Shown piece after piece: positions 17,423 to 25,831 of a DNA stretch of 64,000 nucleotides. The DNA lies in the NCBI RefSeq assembly GCF_024684275.1, contig NZ_JAIKXF010000096.1, positions 1 through 64,000 on the forward strand, given 5' to 3'. The stretch's first letter is position 1, and each line of letters opens with the position of its first letter. The stretch is from Ruminococcus sp. (GTDB taxonomy: Bacteria; Bacillota_A; Clostridia; Oscillospirales; Ruminococcaceae). The notes under the pieces were generated by a model. That model was given only the letters and a program-made list of their open reading frames with translations. It made no database searches and was not told the DNA's origin. Made by a program: the position numbers and the translations under genes.

Positions 17423-18265
17423 TCAACAAAAAGTTATAGTCGAGCATATCATGAGAGCTTCCTCTCTCGATCTTGCAGTGACCATGAGCGTATATTCTGT
17501 ATTGCTGTCGGCAAATGCTCCCACCCATAATTTGCAATCGCTGTTCTTGCTTTTTTTGCCAAGCGGATTTATCGGAGGATAGCCATGAGCGTATACATCG
17601 TGTCCGTCGTGGTCTCCGTAGAACACCTCGGGGAAGGTCATAAAGCAAAGTCCCTTTGCCAGTGCGGCGGTATCGAAAGCCTCGGCGTTTTCATCGGTGC
17701 GGTCAGCGCTTGTAAAAGAGAGCACAGCCTTATAGAACGAGGTACGTGTGCCGTCGTAATCTATCCCAAGCTCCTTGAAAGCTTTTACGATTTTTTCCTC
17801 GCTTATTTCAGGAAAATAGTTATCTTCATCTTCTGCCTCGTAATGTTCGTTCCAGTCGTTGCCATTCATTATGGTAACAGCCACGGATTTATCCTCATTC
17901 TGGAACTTGCCCCTTATAAGCTCGCTTGTCGAAGTTTTCTTGTCCTCAACATCAGGCGGAACGAGGAGTTTTATCCTTCCGTCACTTATTTCCTTCCAAT
18001 CGTCAGGTATTTCATAATTCTGGAGCTTCTGGGCTGTAAGGTCCACGCGCTCCATAGCAGTTTCTTTCATCTCTGCTATCTGCTTCTCAAGCTCCTCGGC
18101 AGTGGTCGTATACTCTGCAAGTATATCTTCGACACTTCTTGTTGTTGTCTCTGCCGTGACATTTGGAGAAGCCTCATCAGAGGAAGTCTTTTTCCCATCT
18201 TTACCGCAGGAAACTGCAGCAAGCAGCATTGCAGCCGCTATAAATACAAACAGTGTTTTTTTCAT
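17423..18265 (-). CDS. Lipoprotein of unknown function
   Basis: The 280-residue protein has a type II signal peptide ending in AVSC (Cys20), then a Thr/Ser/Glu-rich stretch and a helical segment near residues 45-80. The outside domain is predicted mixed alpha/beta. It is not recognised. The domain contains VAVTIMNGNDWNEHY and ends with VTARSREEALMICSTITFC. It is unlikely to be an ECF S component, because S components are membrane-embedded. Position directly before ecfA1 may only reflect shared transcription. Confidence 0.7.
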   Translation of the reverse strand: MKKTLFVFIAAAMLLAAVSCGKDGKKTSSDEASPNVTAETTTRSVEDILAEYTTTAEELEKQIAEMKETAMERVDLTAQKLQNYEIPDDWKEISDGRIKLLVPPDVEDKKTSTSELIRGKFQNEDKSVAVTIMNGNDWNEHYEAEDEDNYFPEISEEKIVKAFKELGIDYDGTRTSFYKAVLSFTSADRTDENAEAFDTAALAKGLCFMTFPEVFYGDHDGHDVYAHGYPPINPLGKKSKNSDCKLWVGAFADSNTEYTLMVTARSREEALMICSTITFC

Positions 18266-18274
18266 ATCTATCCT

Positions 18275-18478
18275 TTATTTCTTCATTGCTTCTATCTCGG
18301 AAGTCGACGATACCACGGGCTTGCCGTCCTTGTCAAGCAGCGGTGTCAGTCCGCCGTTGTAGCCTCCGCTTGCTGCATGGTAAAAGTAGTTTACGCCTGT
18401 CACTGTGTCGAGCCATATCTCATTCTTTGTCATTGTACCTTTGCTGTATATCTTTACAAATCTTTCTTCTGCTGCCAT
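18275..18478 (-). CDS. DUF6440-like small protein
   Basis: The protein has 67 residues and resembles small DUF6440-type proteins of Firmicutes. The core FVKIYSKGTMTKNEIWLDTV followed by TGVNYFYHAASGGYNGGLTPLL is typical: a short beta-sheet domain with a conserved T-G-V-N-Y turn. It has a good start with AGGAGAA upstream and lies 9 bases before the lipoprotein gene. Function is unknown. Confidence 0.7.
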   Translation of the reverse strand: MAAEERFVKIYSKGTMTKNEIWLDTVTGVNYFYHAASGGYNGGLTPLLDKDGKPVVSSTSEIEAMKK

Positions 18479-18525
18479 AATTATTCTCCTATATCATATT
18501 TCCAGCAAGTGTTTTAGCGTTATTT

Positions 18526-18607
18526 GCGGACTGCCAAAGGCAGCCCCTACAGTATGCTGTTTTTAGTCTGTCAGTCATTAACGGGCTAACACTGTTCGCC
18601 CCTGCAG
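18526..18607. repeat. Two CCCCTACA-type palindromic repeats
   Basis: GCGGACTGCC with GGCAGCCCCTACA, then a weaker copy ACGGGC...GCCCCTGCA. They fill the gap between the methyltransferase stop and the DUF6440-like start and are the same family as the repeats at 449-575. Confidence 0.6.
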
Positions 18608-18623
18608 GCTAAAGGCTGAAGGC

Positions 18624-19487
18624 TTATTTCTGCCATATTGCCGTGGAGCCGCAGGGAAGCGTCATTCCCGTTGACTTTACGGGAAGCCCTATCTCGTCAA
18701 AGCTGACATTTCCGCCGAATTTATCAGTGAGGACAGTTCCCAGTATATATCCCATTACCGAGGGAGAAAGTCCTGTAGTATAGCTGTTTATAAGGAAGAA
18801 CAGCGGATCGTCGGAGAGAACTCCCGAACAGAGCTTAACAAGATCGTAAACGCAGTTTTCAAGCTTCCAGACCTCGCCCCCGGGACCTCTTCCGTAGCTT
18901 GGGGGATCCATGACCACCGCGTCATATTTGCGTCCGCGGCGTATCTCACGGGCGATGAACTTCTCGCAGTCGTCAACTATCCAGCGGATAGGCTTTTCGG
19001 TAAGTCCCGACGCCGCCGCATTGTCTCTTGCCCACTGCACCATGCCCTTTGAGGCGTCAACATGGCACACGGAAGCTCCTGCCGCAGCACAGGCAAGGGT
19101 AGCTCCGCCTGTATAAGCGAACAGGTTCAGCACGTTTATCTCGCGTCCTGCGTTCCTTATCTTATCCGCCATAAAGTCCCAGTTCACAGCCTGCTCGGGG
19201 AAAAGTCCCGTATGCTTGAAGCCTGTGGGACGGATATTGAATGTCAGGTCGCCGTAGCTTATATTCCAGCTTTCAGACAGCCTTTTGCGGAACTCCCACT
19301 TGCCGCCGCCCTGATTTGAACGGTGATAGTGTCCGTCGGCTGTTTTCCACAGCGGATCGGTGCGCTCGGTTTTCCAGATTATCTGGGGATCGGGGCGCAC
19401 AAGGCTGACTCCTCCCCATATTTCCAGCTTTTCGCCGTCTGATGTATCTAATATCTTATAGTCCTTCCAGTTATTTGCTGTTCTCAA
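18624..19487 (-). CDS. COG1092-type SAM-dependent methyltransferase
   Basis: The 287-residue class I methyltransferase resembles the RlmI/RlmK (COG1092) group that modifies 23S rRNA. Motif I is VLNLFAYTGGATLACAAAG (SAM binding), with VCHVDASKGMVQWARDN for the ribose-binding acidic loop and VMDPPSYGRGP for motif IV. It lacks an obvious N-terminal PUA domain that RlmI has, so the exact target is not assigned. The gene follows glmM by 28 bases. Confidence 0.85.
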   Translation of the reverse strand: MRTANNWKDYKILDTSDGEKLEIWGGVSLVRPDPQIIWKTERTDPLWKTADGHYHRSNQGGGKWEFRKRLSESWNISYGDLTFNIRPTGFKHTGLFPEQAVNWDFMADKIRNAGREINVLNLFAYTGGATLACAAAGASVCHVDASKGMVQWARDNAAASGLTEKPIRWIVDDCEKFIAREIRRGRKYDAVVMDPPSYGRGPGGEVWKLENCVYDLVKLCSGVLSDDPLFFLINSYTTGLSPSVMGYILGTVLTDKFGGNVSFDEIGLPVKSTGMTLPCGSTAIWQK

Positions 19488-19515
19488 AATAAATGCTCCT
19501 TATATTTCATCGCGC

Positions 19516-20874
19516 TCATGCTCTGAACGCGCAGCTTTCCTTTATACGCTGAGCTATCTCAACTGCCATATCGTTTATGCGCCCGAAATCTCTGCCCTCA
19601 GTCATTATGCGAACTATAGGCTCTTTTCCACTTTCACGCACCAGTATCCTGCCCTCGCTGCCGAGCTCATTTTCATACTCATCAATCAGGTCGGTAACGG
19701 TCTTTTCGTTTTTCCAGAGCTCCTTGTAGTTAGCAGGTATCTTGACATTGAGCTTTACCTGCGGATAAGCAGGCATATCCCCTGCAAGCTCGCTGAGCTT
19801 TTTTCCGCTTTGCTTCATTATGCTCAGCAGTCTTGCTCCTGCAAGCTGTCCGTCGCCTGTGCCTGCGTCGTCAAGGAAGATGATATGACCGTTTGGCTCA
19901 CCGCCCAGCTTATAGCCGCCCTCAAGCATACGCTCAAGCACATAGCGGATACCTGCTCCCGAGCTTACCAGCCTTATATCGTTGGCTGCGGCATATTTCC
20001 GCAGTCCGAGGCAGCTCATGGGCGTAACCACCGCCGCATTATTATCAAGAGTACCCTGTGCTTTCATGCTTCGGGCGAATATGGCGATAAGCCTGTCGCC
20101 GTCTATGAGCTGTCCCAGCTCGTCAACGGCTATACAGCGGTCTGCGTCACCGTCAAAGGCAAGTCCGCAGTCGCAGCCCTTTTCCACAACATACTCCATA
20201 AGATGATGTACATGGGTGCTGCCGCAGTCCTTGTTGATATTGTGGCCGTCAGGCTTGTCGGCTATGACCAGCACCTCAGCTCCCAGAGCAGTAAACAGCT
20301 TCCCGGCGGTATATGCCGCGCAGCCGTTTGCACAGTCCAGAGCTATCCTGAATTCGCTGAGGTCATCTGAGATCACCTCTCTGATATGGTCAATGTACTC
20401 GCCTATGGCGTTTTCACAGTGTATCACTCTGCCCACAGCCTCATGGGAGCAGAGCCTTATCTCATCGGGGGCATAAAGCACAAGGCGCTCTATTTCATCC
20501 TCGGCGTCCTCCATGATCTTATGTCCCTTTGAGGAAAATATCTTTATGCCGTTGAATTCGGCACTGTTATGGCTTCCCGAGATCATTATGCCGCCGTCCG
20601 CCTCGTGGGTGCCTATGAGGTGAGCAACCGCAGGGGTAGGAACTACGCCTAAAAGCTCGGCATCAGCACCGACAGAGCATATCCCTGCACAGACAGCCGC
20701 TTCAAGAGCGTCTGAGGATAGTCTCGTATCCTTGCCGATGAGTATTTTAGATCTTCCGCCGTCCTTTTTCGCAAGTACCATTGCAGCAGCTCTTCCCGTC
20801 TGCATGGCAAGCTCGCAGGTGAGGTCGGTCACCGCAATACCTCTCGGACCGTCGGTCCCGAACAGTTTCGCCAT
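19516..20874 (-). CDS. glmM: Phosphoglucosamine mutase-like protein GlmM
   Basis: At 452 residues it matches GlmM, which converts glucosamine-6-phosphate to glucosamine-1-phosphate for peptidoglycan. The active serine is Ser101 in MISGSHNS, and the metal loop is DGDADR. Several consensus spots differ: FGTDGPRG for FGTDGVRG, SGSHNS for SASHNP, GGEPNGH for GGEQSGH and RESGKEP for RxSGTEP. The catalytic serine and the metal-binding aspartates are kept, so it is probably active. Another member of the phosphohexomutase family is possible. It is the only such gene in the window. Confidence 0.85.
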   Translation of the reverse strand: MAKLFGTDGPRGIAVTDLTCELAMQTGRAAAMVLAKKDGGRSKILIGKDTRLSSDALEAAVCAGICSVGADAELLGVVPTPAVAHLIGTHEADGGIMISGSHNSAEFNGIKIFSSKGHKIMEDAEDEIERLVLYAPDEIRLCSHEAVGRVIHCENAIGEYIDHIREVISDDLSEFRIALDCANGCAAYTAGKLFTALGAEVLVIADKPDGHNINKDCGSTHVHHLMEYVVEKGCDCGLAFDGDADRCIAVDELGQLIDGDRLIAIFARSMKAQGTLDNNAAVVTPMSCLGLRKYAAANDIRLVSSGAGIRYVLERMLEGGYKLGGEPNGHIIFLDDAGTGDGQLAGARLLSIMKQSGKKLSELAGDMPAYPQVKLNVKIPANYKELWKNEKTVTDLIDEYENELGSEGRILVRESGKEPIVRIMTEGRDFGRINDMAVEIAQRIKESCAFRA

Positions 20875-20939
20875 TTAATAATAATCTCCTTACATTTTAC
20901 TGAAAATCGGACAATGCATCAGTATCTCCGATCCTCTAT

Positions 20940-21467
20940 TCATTTTATCTTATATATCGCTATTGGCTGACGCTTTCCGGCTATTTCCTCCAGATCAGCG
21001 CATAAATACGTTGTATCCACGTTGTTGTAGCGGTTATAGACCTTTATTCCCCCTGCGGTCTTTACGCAGAACACCGTATGGATAGATGACAGGAAGGGGT
21101 GCTTCGTCCAGAATGTGACTATGAACGCCTCAGTGCCGTCAACGCTTTTTATACGCGGACACAGTGCCTCGAAATGCTTCAAAGCCCTGCCCAGCATATA
21201 CACGTTGCAGCCGAAAAAGCCCAGAAGCAGTCGGAAACGCTCCATATAGAAGGCTATTTCGGTAAGCTTTTGTGGCATATTCAGATAAACAAGAGCATTA
21301 TGCACAGCTATGACCTCACAGCCGTTGAAGCTCATATGACATATCCCATAGCGAAGCTTTGAAACCAGCCCCATACCCTGTCCGTTTATCATTTTTCCGA
21401 ATTCGGGCTGCTCCACCCGTTCTGTGTTATGTCTGAGATTGAATCTCCATGAAGCCAAGCTAAACAT
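20940..21467 (-). CDS. Possible papain/C39-like cysteine peptidase-fold protein
   Basis: The 175-residue soluble protein is not recognised by family name. It has the layout of a papain-fold enzyme: MSFNGCEVIAVHNAL with Cys50 at the start of a helix, a strand with SSIHTVFCVKTAGG giving His130, and IKVYNRYNN giving Asn145. Cys-His-Asn order and spacing fit a C39-like or related triad. The N-terminal 40 residues are basic. There is no signal peptide, so it acts in the cytosol or is exported by another route. It lies between ruvB and glmM on the same strand. Function is unknown; the triad is inference. Confidence 0.55.
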   Translation of the reverse strand: MFSLASWRFNLRHNTERVEQPEFGKMINGQGMGLVSKLRYGICHMSFNGCEVIAVHNALVYLNMPQKLTEIAFYMERFRLLLGFFGCNVYMLGRALKHFEALCPRIKSVDGTEAFIVTFWTKHPFLSSIHTVFCVKTAGGIKVYNRYNNVDTTYLCADLEEIAGKRQPIAIYKIK

Positions 21468-21498
21468 AAATACTCATCCCCTTTGAGTAAAAGAAGCC

Positions 21499-22557
21499 TC
21501 AGAAGCTCATCTGACCGTCCTCGCCTGATGATGTCTGCTCGGGAGCAGCTATGCCAAGATGCTCATAAGCAAGACGGGTAGCAACTCTGCCGCGGGGAGT
21601 CCTCCCTAAGAATCCCAGCTGCATAAGGAAAGGCTCGCATATATCCTCAAGCGTGACGCTTTCCTCGTTTATTGCCGAAGCGAGAGTTTCCAGTCCTACA
21701 GGTCCTCCGCCGTAGCCCTTGATTATCATTTCAAGCATACGCCTGTCGAGACCGTCAAGGCCTAATTCGTCGATATCAAGTCGGCTGAGAGCTATAGAAG
21801 CTATCTCCTGTGTAATTTGTCCGTTGCCCATTACATCTGCAAAGTCCCTTACTCTTTTGAGAAGTCTGTTCGCTATACGCGGCGTACCTCTTGCCCTGCC
21901 TGCTATTTCTGCCGCACCGTCGGCGGTACAGGGTATACCCAGTATCATTGAGCTCCTTCTCACGATGTCCGTGAGCTGCTCCTTAGTATACAGCTCAAGG
22001 CGCTGTATAACGCCGAATCGGTCACGGAGAGGCGCAGAGAGCTGACCTGCTCTTGTGGTAGCACCGATAAGGGTAAATGGTTTCAGGTCCATGCGTATTG
22101 AACGCGCGGACGGTCCTTTGCCGATGATAATATCTATTACCCTGTCCTCAAGCGCAGGGTAGAGTATCTCCTCTACTGCACGGGACAGGCGGTGTATCTC
22201 GTCTATGAAAAGTACGTCGTTGTCGGAAAGGCTGGTGAGGAGCGATACAAGGTCTCCCGGCTTTTCTATGGCAGGACCTGTGGTAACGCGGAGATTAACT
22301 CCCAGCTCATGTGCGATTATTGAGGAAAGAGTGGTCTTTCCTAGTCCCGGAGGTCCGTACAGCAGCACATGGTCAAGAGGCTCGCTCCTGCGCTTTGCAG
22401 CCTCAATATATATGGCGAGGTTTTCCTTGACCTTGTCCTGACCGATATACTCGTGGAGAGTCTGCGGTCTGAGACTTATCTCAACGTCGCTGTCCTCCGT
22501 GGTATTCTCGGGGGTTATTATCCTCGGAGCGAACTCCATATCCTCTGTCTGTATCAA
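21499..22557 (-). CDS. ruvB: Holliday junction helicase RuvB
   Basis: The 352-residue AAA+ motor drives branch migration with RuvA. Walker A is GPPGLGKT (68-75), Walker [12 protein letters not shown], sensor 1 IGATTRAG, and the winged-helix end has [12 protein letters not shown]. Length is normal for the family. It lies downstream of the sseB-like gene, which separates it from ruvA. Confidence 0.97.
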   Translation of the reverse strand: MIQTEDMEFAPRIITPENTTEDSDVEISLRPQTLHEYIGQDKVKENLAIYIEAAKRRSEPLDHVLLYGPPGLGKTTLSSIIAHELGVNLRVTTGPAIEKPGDLVSLLTSLSDNDVLFIDEIHRLSRAVEEILYPALEDRVIDIIIGKGPSARSIRMDLKPFTLIGATTRAGQLSAPLRDRFGVIQRLELYTKEQLTDIVRRSSMILGIPCTADGAAEIAGRARGTPRIANRLLKRVRDFADVMGNGQITQEIASIALSRLDIDELGLDGLDRRMLEMIIKGYGGGPVGLETLASAINEESVTLEDICEPFLMQLGFLGRTPRGRVATRLAYEHLGIAAPEQTSSGEDGQMSF

Positions 22558-22572
22558 AAAAACACCTCTGTA

Positions 22573-23307
22573 TTATTTCTCGAAAAATCTCTTTTTGCGG
22601 ACATAGAAAGGCTCTACTGTCTCCGCAGCCTTCTTGCCCATTTCCTGCTCATAGCTGATGAAGCACAGATGCTCGTTAGCCTTTACTGTCTTGGAAAGGT
22701 ACTTTGACAGCGGCACGAAAAGCTTTCTTGTGCTGCCCATCATGTCAAGGACAAGAAGTATCTGCGGCTTTTCACAGCCCTTTATCATCTCCATGATGAA
22801 TGCGCGGTCAACATTAGGCTGCTTTGAGAGGAACTTGCTCGCAGCCCTTGTGATATGGCTCACGGAATGCTCTACGGGACGATAGCTGATTATATCCGCC
22901 TCGTTATATGAGATAGCTTTTATCTTCAGGTTGCGGGCTATCATCAGTATGCTCTTTATCTCCTGTGATGAGAACTCCTTGCCGTAGGAATTCGGGTTCA
23001 ATACTGCCGATACGGACTGTATAAGGTCAAAAAGTCTGAGGCAGTTTATCTTGTAGCAGTCAACGTAGCGCTTTGCAAACTGCTGGAGCGCACGATAGCT
23101 TGTAAAAAACGGTATGAACACTTCTCCGTCAGGATTCTGTGTGGTTATCAGTTCAAGCTGTATACCGCCCTCAGCTCTGTCGCGCTCCTGCTTTACGGGA
23201 TTCTTGCAGATGACATAGACATCGCTTTTTATCAGCGTCTGTAAGAACAGCGAGCGCTGTGAGGGATCCTTTATTGCCGCTTTCAGCAATTCGTCAAGAT
23301 TCATCAT
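22573..23307 (-). CDS. SseB family protein
   Basis: The 244-residue soluble protein resembles SseB (enhanced serine sensitivity) proteins. The N-terminal domain has VYVICKNPVKQERD and the beta-strand GEVFIPFFTSYRALQQFAK, the typical SseB phrase. The C-terminal part (about 140-230) fits the SseB C-terminal domain. Family proteins have no defined enzymatic role. It lies within the ruv cluster, 15 bases before ruvB and 27 after ruvA, so it is almost certainly co-expressed with them. Confidence 0.75.
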   Translation of the reverse strand: MMNLDELLKAAIKDPSQRSLFLQTLIKSDVYVICKNPVKQERDRAEGGIQLELITTQNPDGEVFIPFFTSYRALQQFAKRYVDCYKINCLRLFDLIQSVSAVLNPNSYGKEFSSQEIKSILMIARNLKIKAISYNEADIISYRPVEHSVSHITRAASKFLSKQPNVDRAFIMEMIKGCEKPQILLVLDMMGSTRKLFVPLSKYLSKTVKANEHLCFISYEQEMGKKAAETVEPFYVRKKRFFEK

Positions 23308-23334
23308 AACAATAACCTTCCTTGCTTCATATTT

Positions 23335-23958
23335 TTAGCGCATATTTTTTGCCGCCATTAGTCTTAGTGTTTCCTTTATGAGGTCCTGTGTGCTCAGTGA
23401 CTGGTCGAGCTTGCTGAGTATAGGTGCTGCCTCACCCTGAGAATAGCCAAGCACCATAAGTGCTTCGAGAGCCTCCGATACCGATGACGAGGCTGCTCCG
23501 GAGGCGATATGTGATAGCTCAGCAGCATCGCTGCTGATACTGCCGCTTATGGATTCCGAGGATATCTTGTCCTTGAGCTCCAGCACAAGGCGCTGAGCAG
23601 TCTTAGCTCCTATGCCCTTTGTCTTGGTGAAAGCCTTGCTGTCGCCCGATGCTACAAGAAGGGCGAATCTCTCGGGGGTAACGTCTGAGAGTATAGCCGT
23701 TGCCGCCTTTGGTCCCACACCGGAAACGGATATGAGCAGCTTGAAGCAGCTCAGCTCCTGTAATGTGGCGAAGCCGAACAGCTCGACCACGTCCTCCCTG
23801 ACGTAAAGATATGTGTACAGCATAGCCTCGCTGCCTATCTCTCCTAACTGTGAGACCGTATTGTAGGAGGTCTTGCAGCCATAACCCACGCCGCCGCATT
23901 CTATTACCGCAAAGCCCAGCTCCTTAACTATGAGCTTACCCTTTACACTGTATATCAT
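23335..23958 (-). CDS. ruvA: Holliday junction DNA-binding protein RuvA
   Basis: The 207-residue protein has three parts: an OB fold (MIYSVKGKLIVKELGFAVIE), tandem helix-hairpin-helix motifs (LISVSGVGPKAATAIL and FTKTKGIGAKTAQRLVLELKD), and a C-terminal three-helix domain that binds RuvB (SEALEALMVLGYSQGEAAPIL). Its order after ruvC and before ruvB is standard apart from the intervening sseB-like gene. Confidence 0.97.
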   Translation of the reverse strand: MIYSVKGKLIVKELGFAVIECGGVGYGCKTSYNTVSQLGEIGSEAMLYTYLYVREDVVELFGFATLQELSCFKLLISVSGVGPKAATAILSDVTPERFALLVASGDSKAFTKTKGIGAKTAQRLVLELKDKISSESISGSISSDAAELSHIASGAASSSVSEALEALMVLGYSQGEAAPILSKLDQSLSTQDLIKETLRLMAAKNMR

Positions 23959-23994
23959 TTATCTTCAATTCTCCATTCCTGATCTCGATCTCCG

Positions 23995-24480
23995 TCAGCT
24001 CCACCTGACGGAATGCCCGTGGCATATAGCTATTGCAAGAGCGTCCGCCGCATCGTCGGGCTTGGGTATCTGTGCAAGTCCGAGAAGCTGCTTGGTCATC
24101 TCCATGACCTGCTTCTTTTCCGCCTTTCCGTAGCCGACCACAGACTGCTTTACCTGCAATGGGGTATATTCCGAAACAGGGATATTCCTTGTTGCCGCCG
24201 AAAGAACGGTGATGCCGCGAGCCTGTGCCACGTCTATTGCAGTTTTCTGGTTGGTTGTGAAGTAAAGCCGCTCTATCGCCATACAATCGGGGGCAAATTT
24301 GTTGAATATGAACTCAATATCCTCATGAATGGCTCTGAGCCGCTCGGGAAAAGGCGTTCCTGCCTCGGTGAGCACTGCTCCGTATTCTATGGGGGTGAAC
24401 CTTACGCCGTCATAATCCAGAACTCCGAATCCGACTATGGCATAACCCGGATCTATCCCCAGTATTCTGACTTTTTTCAA
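23995..24480 (-). CDS. ruvC: Holliday junction resolvase RuvC
   Basis: The 161-residue endonuclease resolves Holliday junctions. The acidic catalytic residues are visible: Asp in ILGIDPG near the N-terminus, Glu in CMAIERLYF, and the aspartates of KPDDAADALAIAICH. It is the first gene of the long leftward run, with only weak promoter candidates upstream. Confidence 0.97.
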   Translation of the reverse strand: MKKVRILGIDPGYAIVGFGVLDYDGVRFTPIEYGAVLTEAGTPFPERLRAIHEDIEFIFNKFAPDCMAIERLYFTTNQKTAIDVAQARGITVLSAATRNIPVSEYTPLQVKQSVVGYGKAEKKQVMEMTKQLLGLAQIPKPDDAADALAIAICHGHSVRWS

Positions 24481-24593
24481 TGTTTTTACCTTTTATTATG
24501 TTAAAAGTTTCGTATAGTCATAGTTACTCACTATATACTGTATTATTATAACATAAAACAAGTAGCCAATGCAATATATTTATCCGTTTTTTA

Positions 24594-24622
24594 TTGATTT
24601 CTACAAAAATAAATGCTATAAT
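24594..24622 (+). promoter_or_regulatory. SigA-type promoter for pheA-metH
   Basis: TTGATT and TATAAT spaced by 17 bases; the predicted mRNA would start about 75 bases before pheA. Confidence 0.75.
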
Positions 24623-24638
24623 ATGTGAGGTATATCAA

Positions 24639-24676
24639 TGAGCCTTCAGGCTTGGTCACAGACAGCTGAGGGCTCA
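24639..24676 (+). promoter_or_regulatory. 5' leader hairpin before pheA
   Basis: TGAGCCTTCAG and CTGAGGGCTCA form an 11-bp stem (one G-U pair) in the short leader between promoter and ribosome site, followed by CGGCTAAAAA, a motif that recurs in this genome beside terminators. A T run (TATTTTTT) comes only after the ribosome site. It may be an attenuator-like structure or a dispersed repeat; no T-box or Phe-rich leader peptide with its own ribosome site was found. Confidence 0.4.
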
Positions 24677-24702
24677 CGGCTAAAAACGGAGGTATTTTTT
24701 AT

Positions 24703-25818
24703 ATGGATCTTAAACAGCTTCGGGACGGCATAGACGCTATAGACAGCGAGATTCTCTCACTCTTTATGAAGCGCATGGAGCTCTGCAAGGGCGTTGCTGA
24801 CTATAAAAAGGAGCACAAAATGCCCGTATTTCAGGGTGGACGCGAGCAGGAGATAATCGACCGTATCAAGTCTCTCACCAATAACCCAAAGCTCGAAAAC
24901 GGCACATCTGCACTCTTTACCAATATCATGGATATAAGCAAGATACTACAGAACCGCTCTATCCTTACGGATTCCCATGATTACACATATACTGCTCCTG
25001 ACTTTGCAGGCGCAAAGAAAATAGGCTGTCAGGGCACATCAGGCGCAAATTCCGAGGCGGCTGCCGAAAAGGTATTCGGAAGCAGAGAATTCACATTCTA
25101 CCCCTCATTTGAAGATGTATTCAAGGCTGTACAGGCAGGAGAGGTGGACTACGGCGTTCTTCCCGTTCAGAACTCCACCGCAGGCTCTGTGGACAGCACC
25201 TACGACCTTATGGCGAATTATCCGTTTTACATCGTGAAAATGGTGACTTTAGAGATAGACCACTGCCTTGCAGCTAAAAAAGGCACTAAATTAGAGGATA
25301 TAACCTGTGTTTATTCGCACAGGCAGGCTCTTTCACAGTGCGAGGTGTTCCTCAGCAAGACAAGGCTGAAAAAGTCAGAATACAGCAATACTGCAACTGC
25401 TGCGGAAAAGGTGCTCAGAAGCAGCGAGCCTATAGCAGCTATCTGCTCAACTTCCTGTGCAGAAAAGCTCGGTCTCGAAATAATCGCCCGTGATATTGCG
25501 GACTGTACCATAAACCGCACTCAGTTCATCATAATCTCAAGGGACTTGCAGGTAGACGAGGCTTCGGACGCTGTTTCCGTAATGCTCACTATCCCCCATA
25601 CCGAGGGTAGTCTTTACCGTTTGCTGACAAAATTCTATGTAAACGGCATGAACCTGCTCAGGATCGAGAGCCGTCCTATCCGTGACGGCAGCTTTGACGT
25701 AATGTTCTTCCTCGATTTCAGCGGAAAGCTCTCTGATCCAAGCGTAAAGGCAGTTCTCCGCGACCTTGAGGAAAATCTCAGCAATTTCCGCTGCATAGGC
25801 ACATTCAAATCCGAATAA
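24703..25818 (+). CDS. pheA: Chorismate mutase/prephenate dehydratase
   Basis: The 371-residue bifunctional enzyme makes phenylpyruvate from chorismate. An AroQ chorismate mutase domain comes first (about 1-90, with LRDGIDAIDSEILSLFMKRM). Prephenate dehydratase follows (about 105-285, with GVLPVQNSTAGSVDSTYDLM). An ACT domain for Phe feedback comes last (SVMLTIPHTEGSLYRLL and IESRP). The catalytic dehydratase motif, usually N-x-TRF, reads NRTQF here: the threonine is kept, the arginine is glutamine. The ribosome site is GGAGG. metH follows after 13 bases. Confidence 0.94.
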   Translation: MDLKQLRDGIDAIDSEILSLFMKRMELCKGVADYKKEHKMPVFQGGREQEIIDRIKSLTNNPKLENGTSALFTNIMDISKILQNRSILTDSHDYTYTAPDFAGAKKIGCQGTSGANSEAAAEKVFGSREFTFYPSFEDVFKAVQAGEVDYGVLPVQNSTAGSVDSTYDLMANYPFYIVKMVTLEIDHCLAAKKGTKLEDITCVYSHRQALSQCEVFLSKTRLKKSEYSNTATAAEKVLRSSEPIAAICSTSCAEKLGLEIIARDIADCTINRTQFIIISRDLQVDEASDAVSVMLTIPHTEGSLYRLLTKFYVNGMNLLRIESRPIRDGSFDVMFFLDFSGKLSDPSVKAVLRDLEENLSNFRCIGTFKSE

Positions 25819-25831
25819 AAAGGAGATAAAT

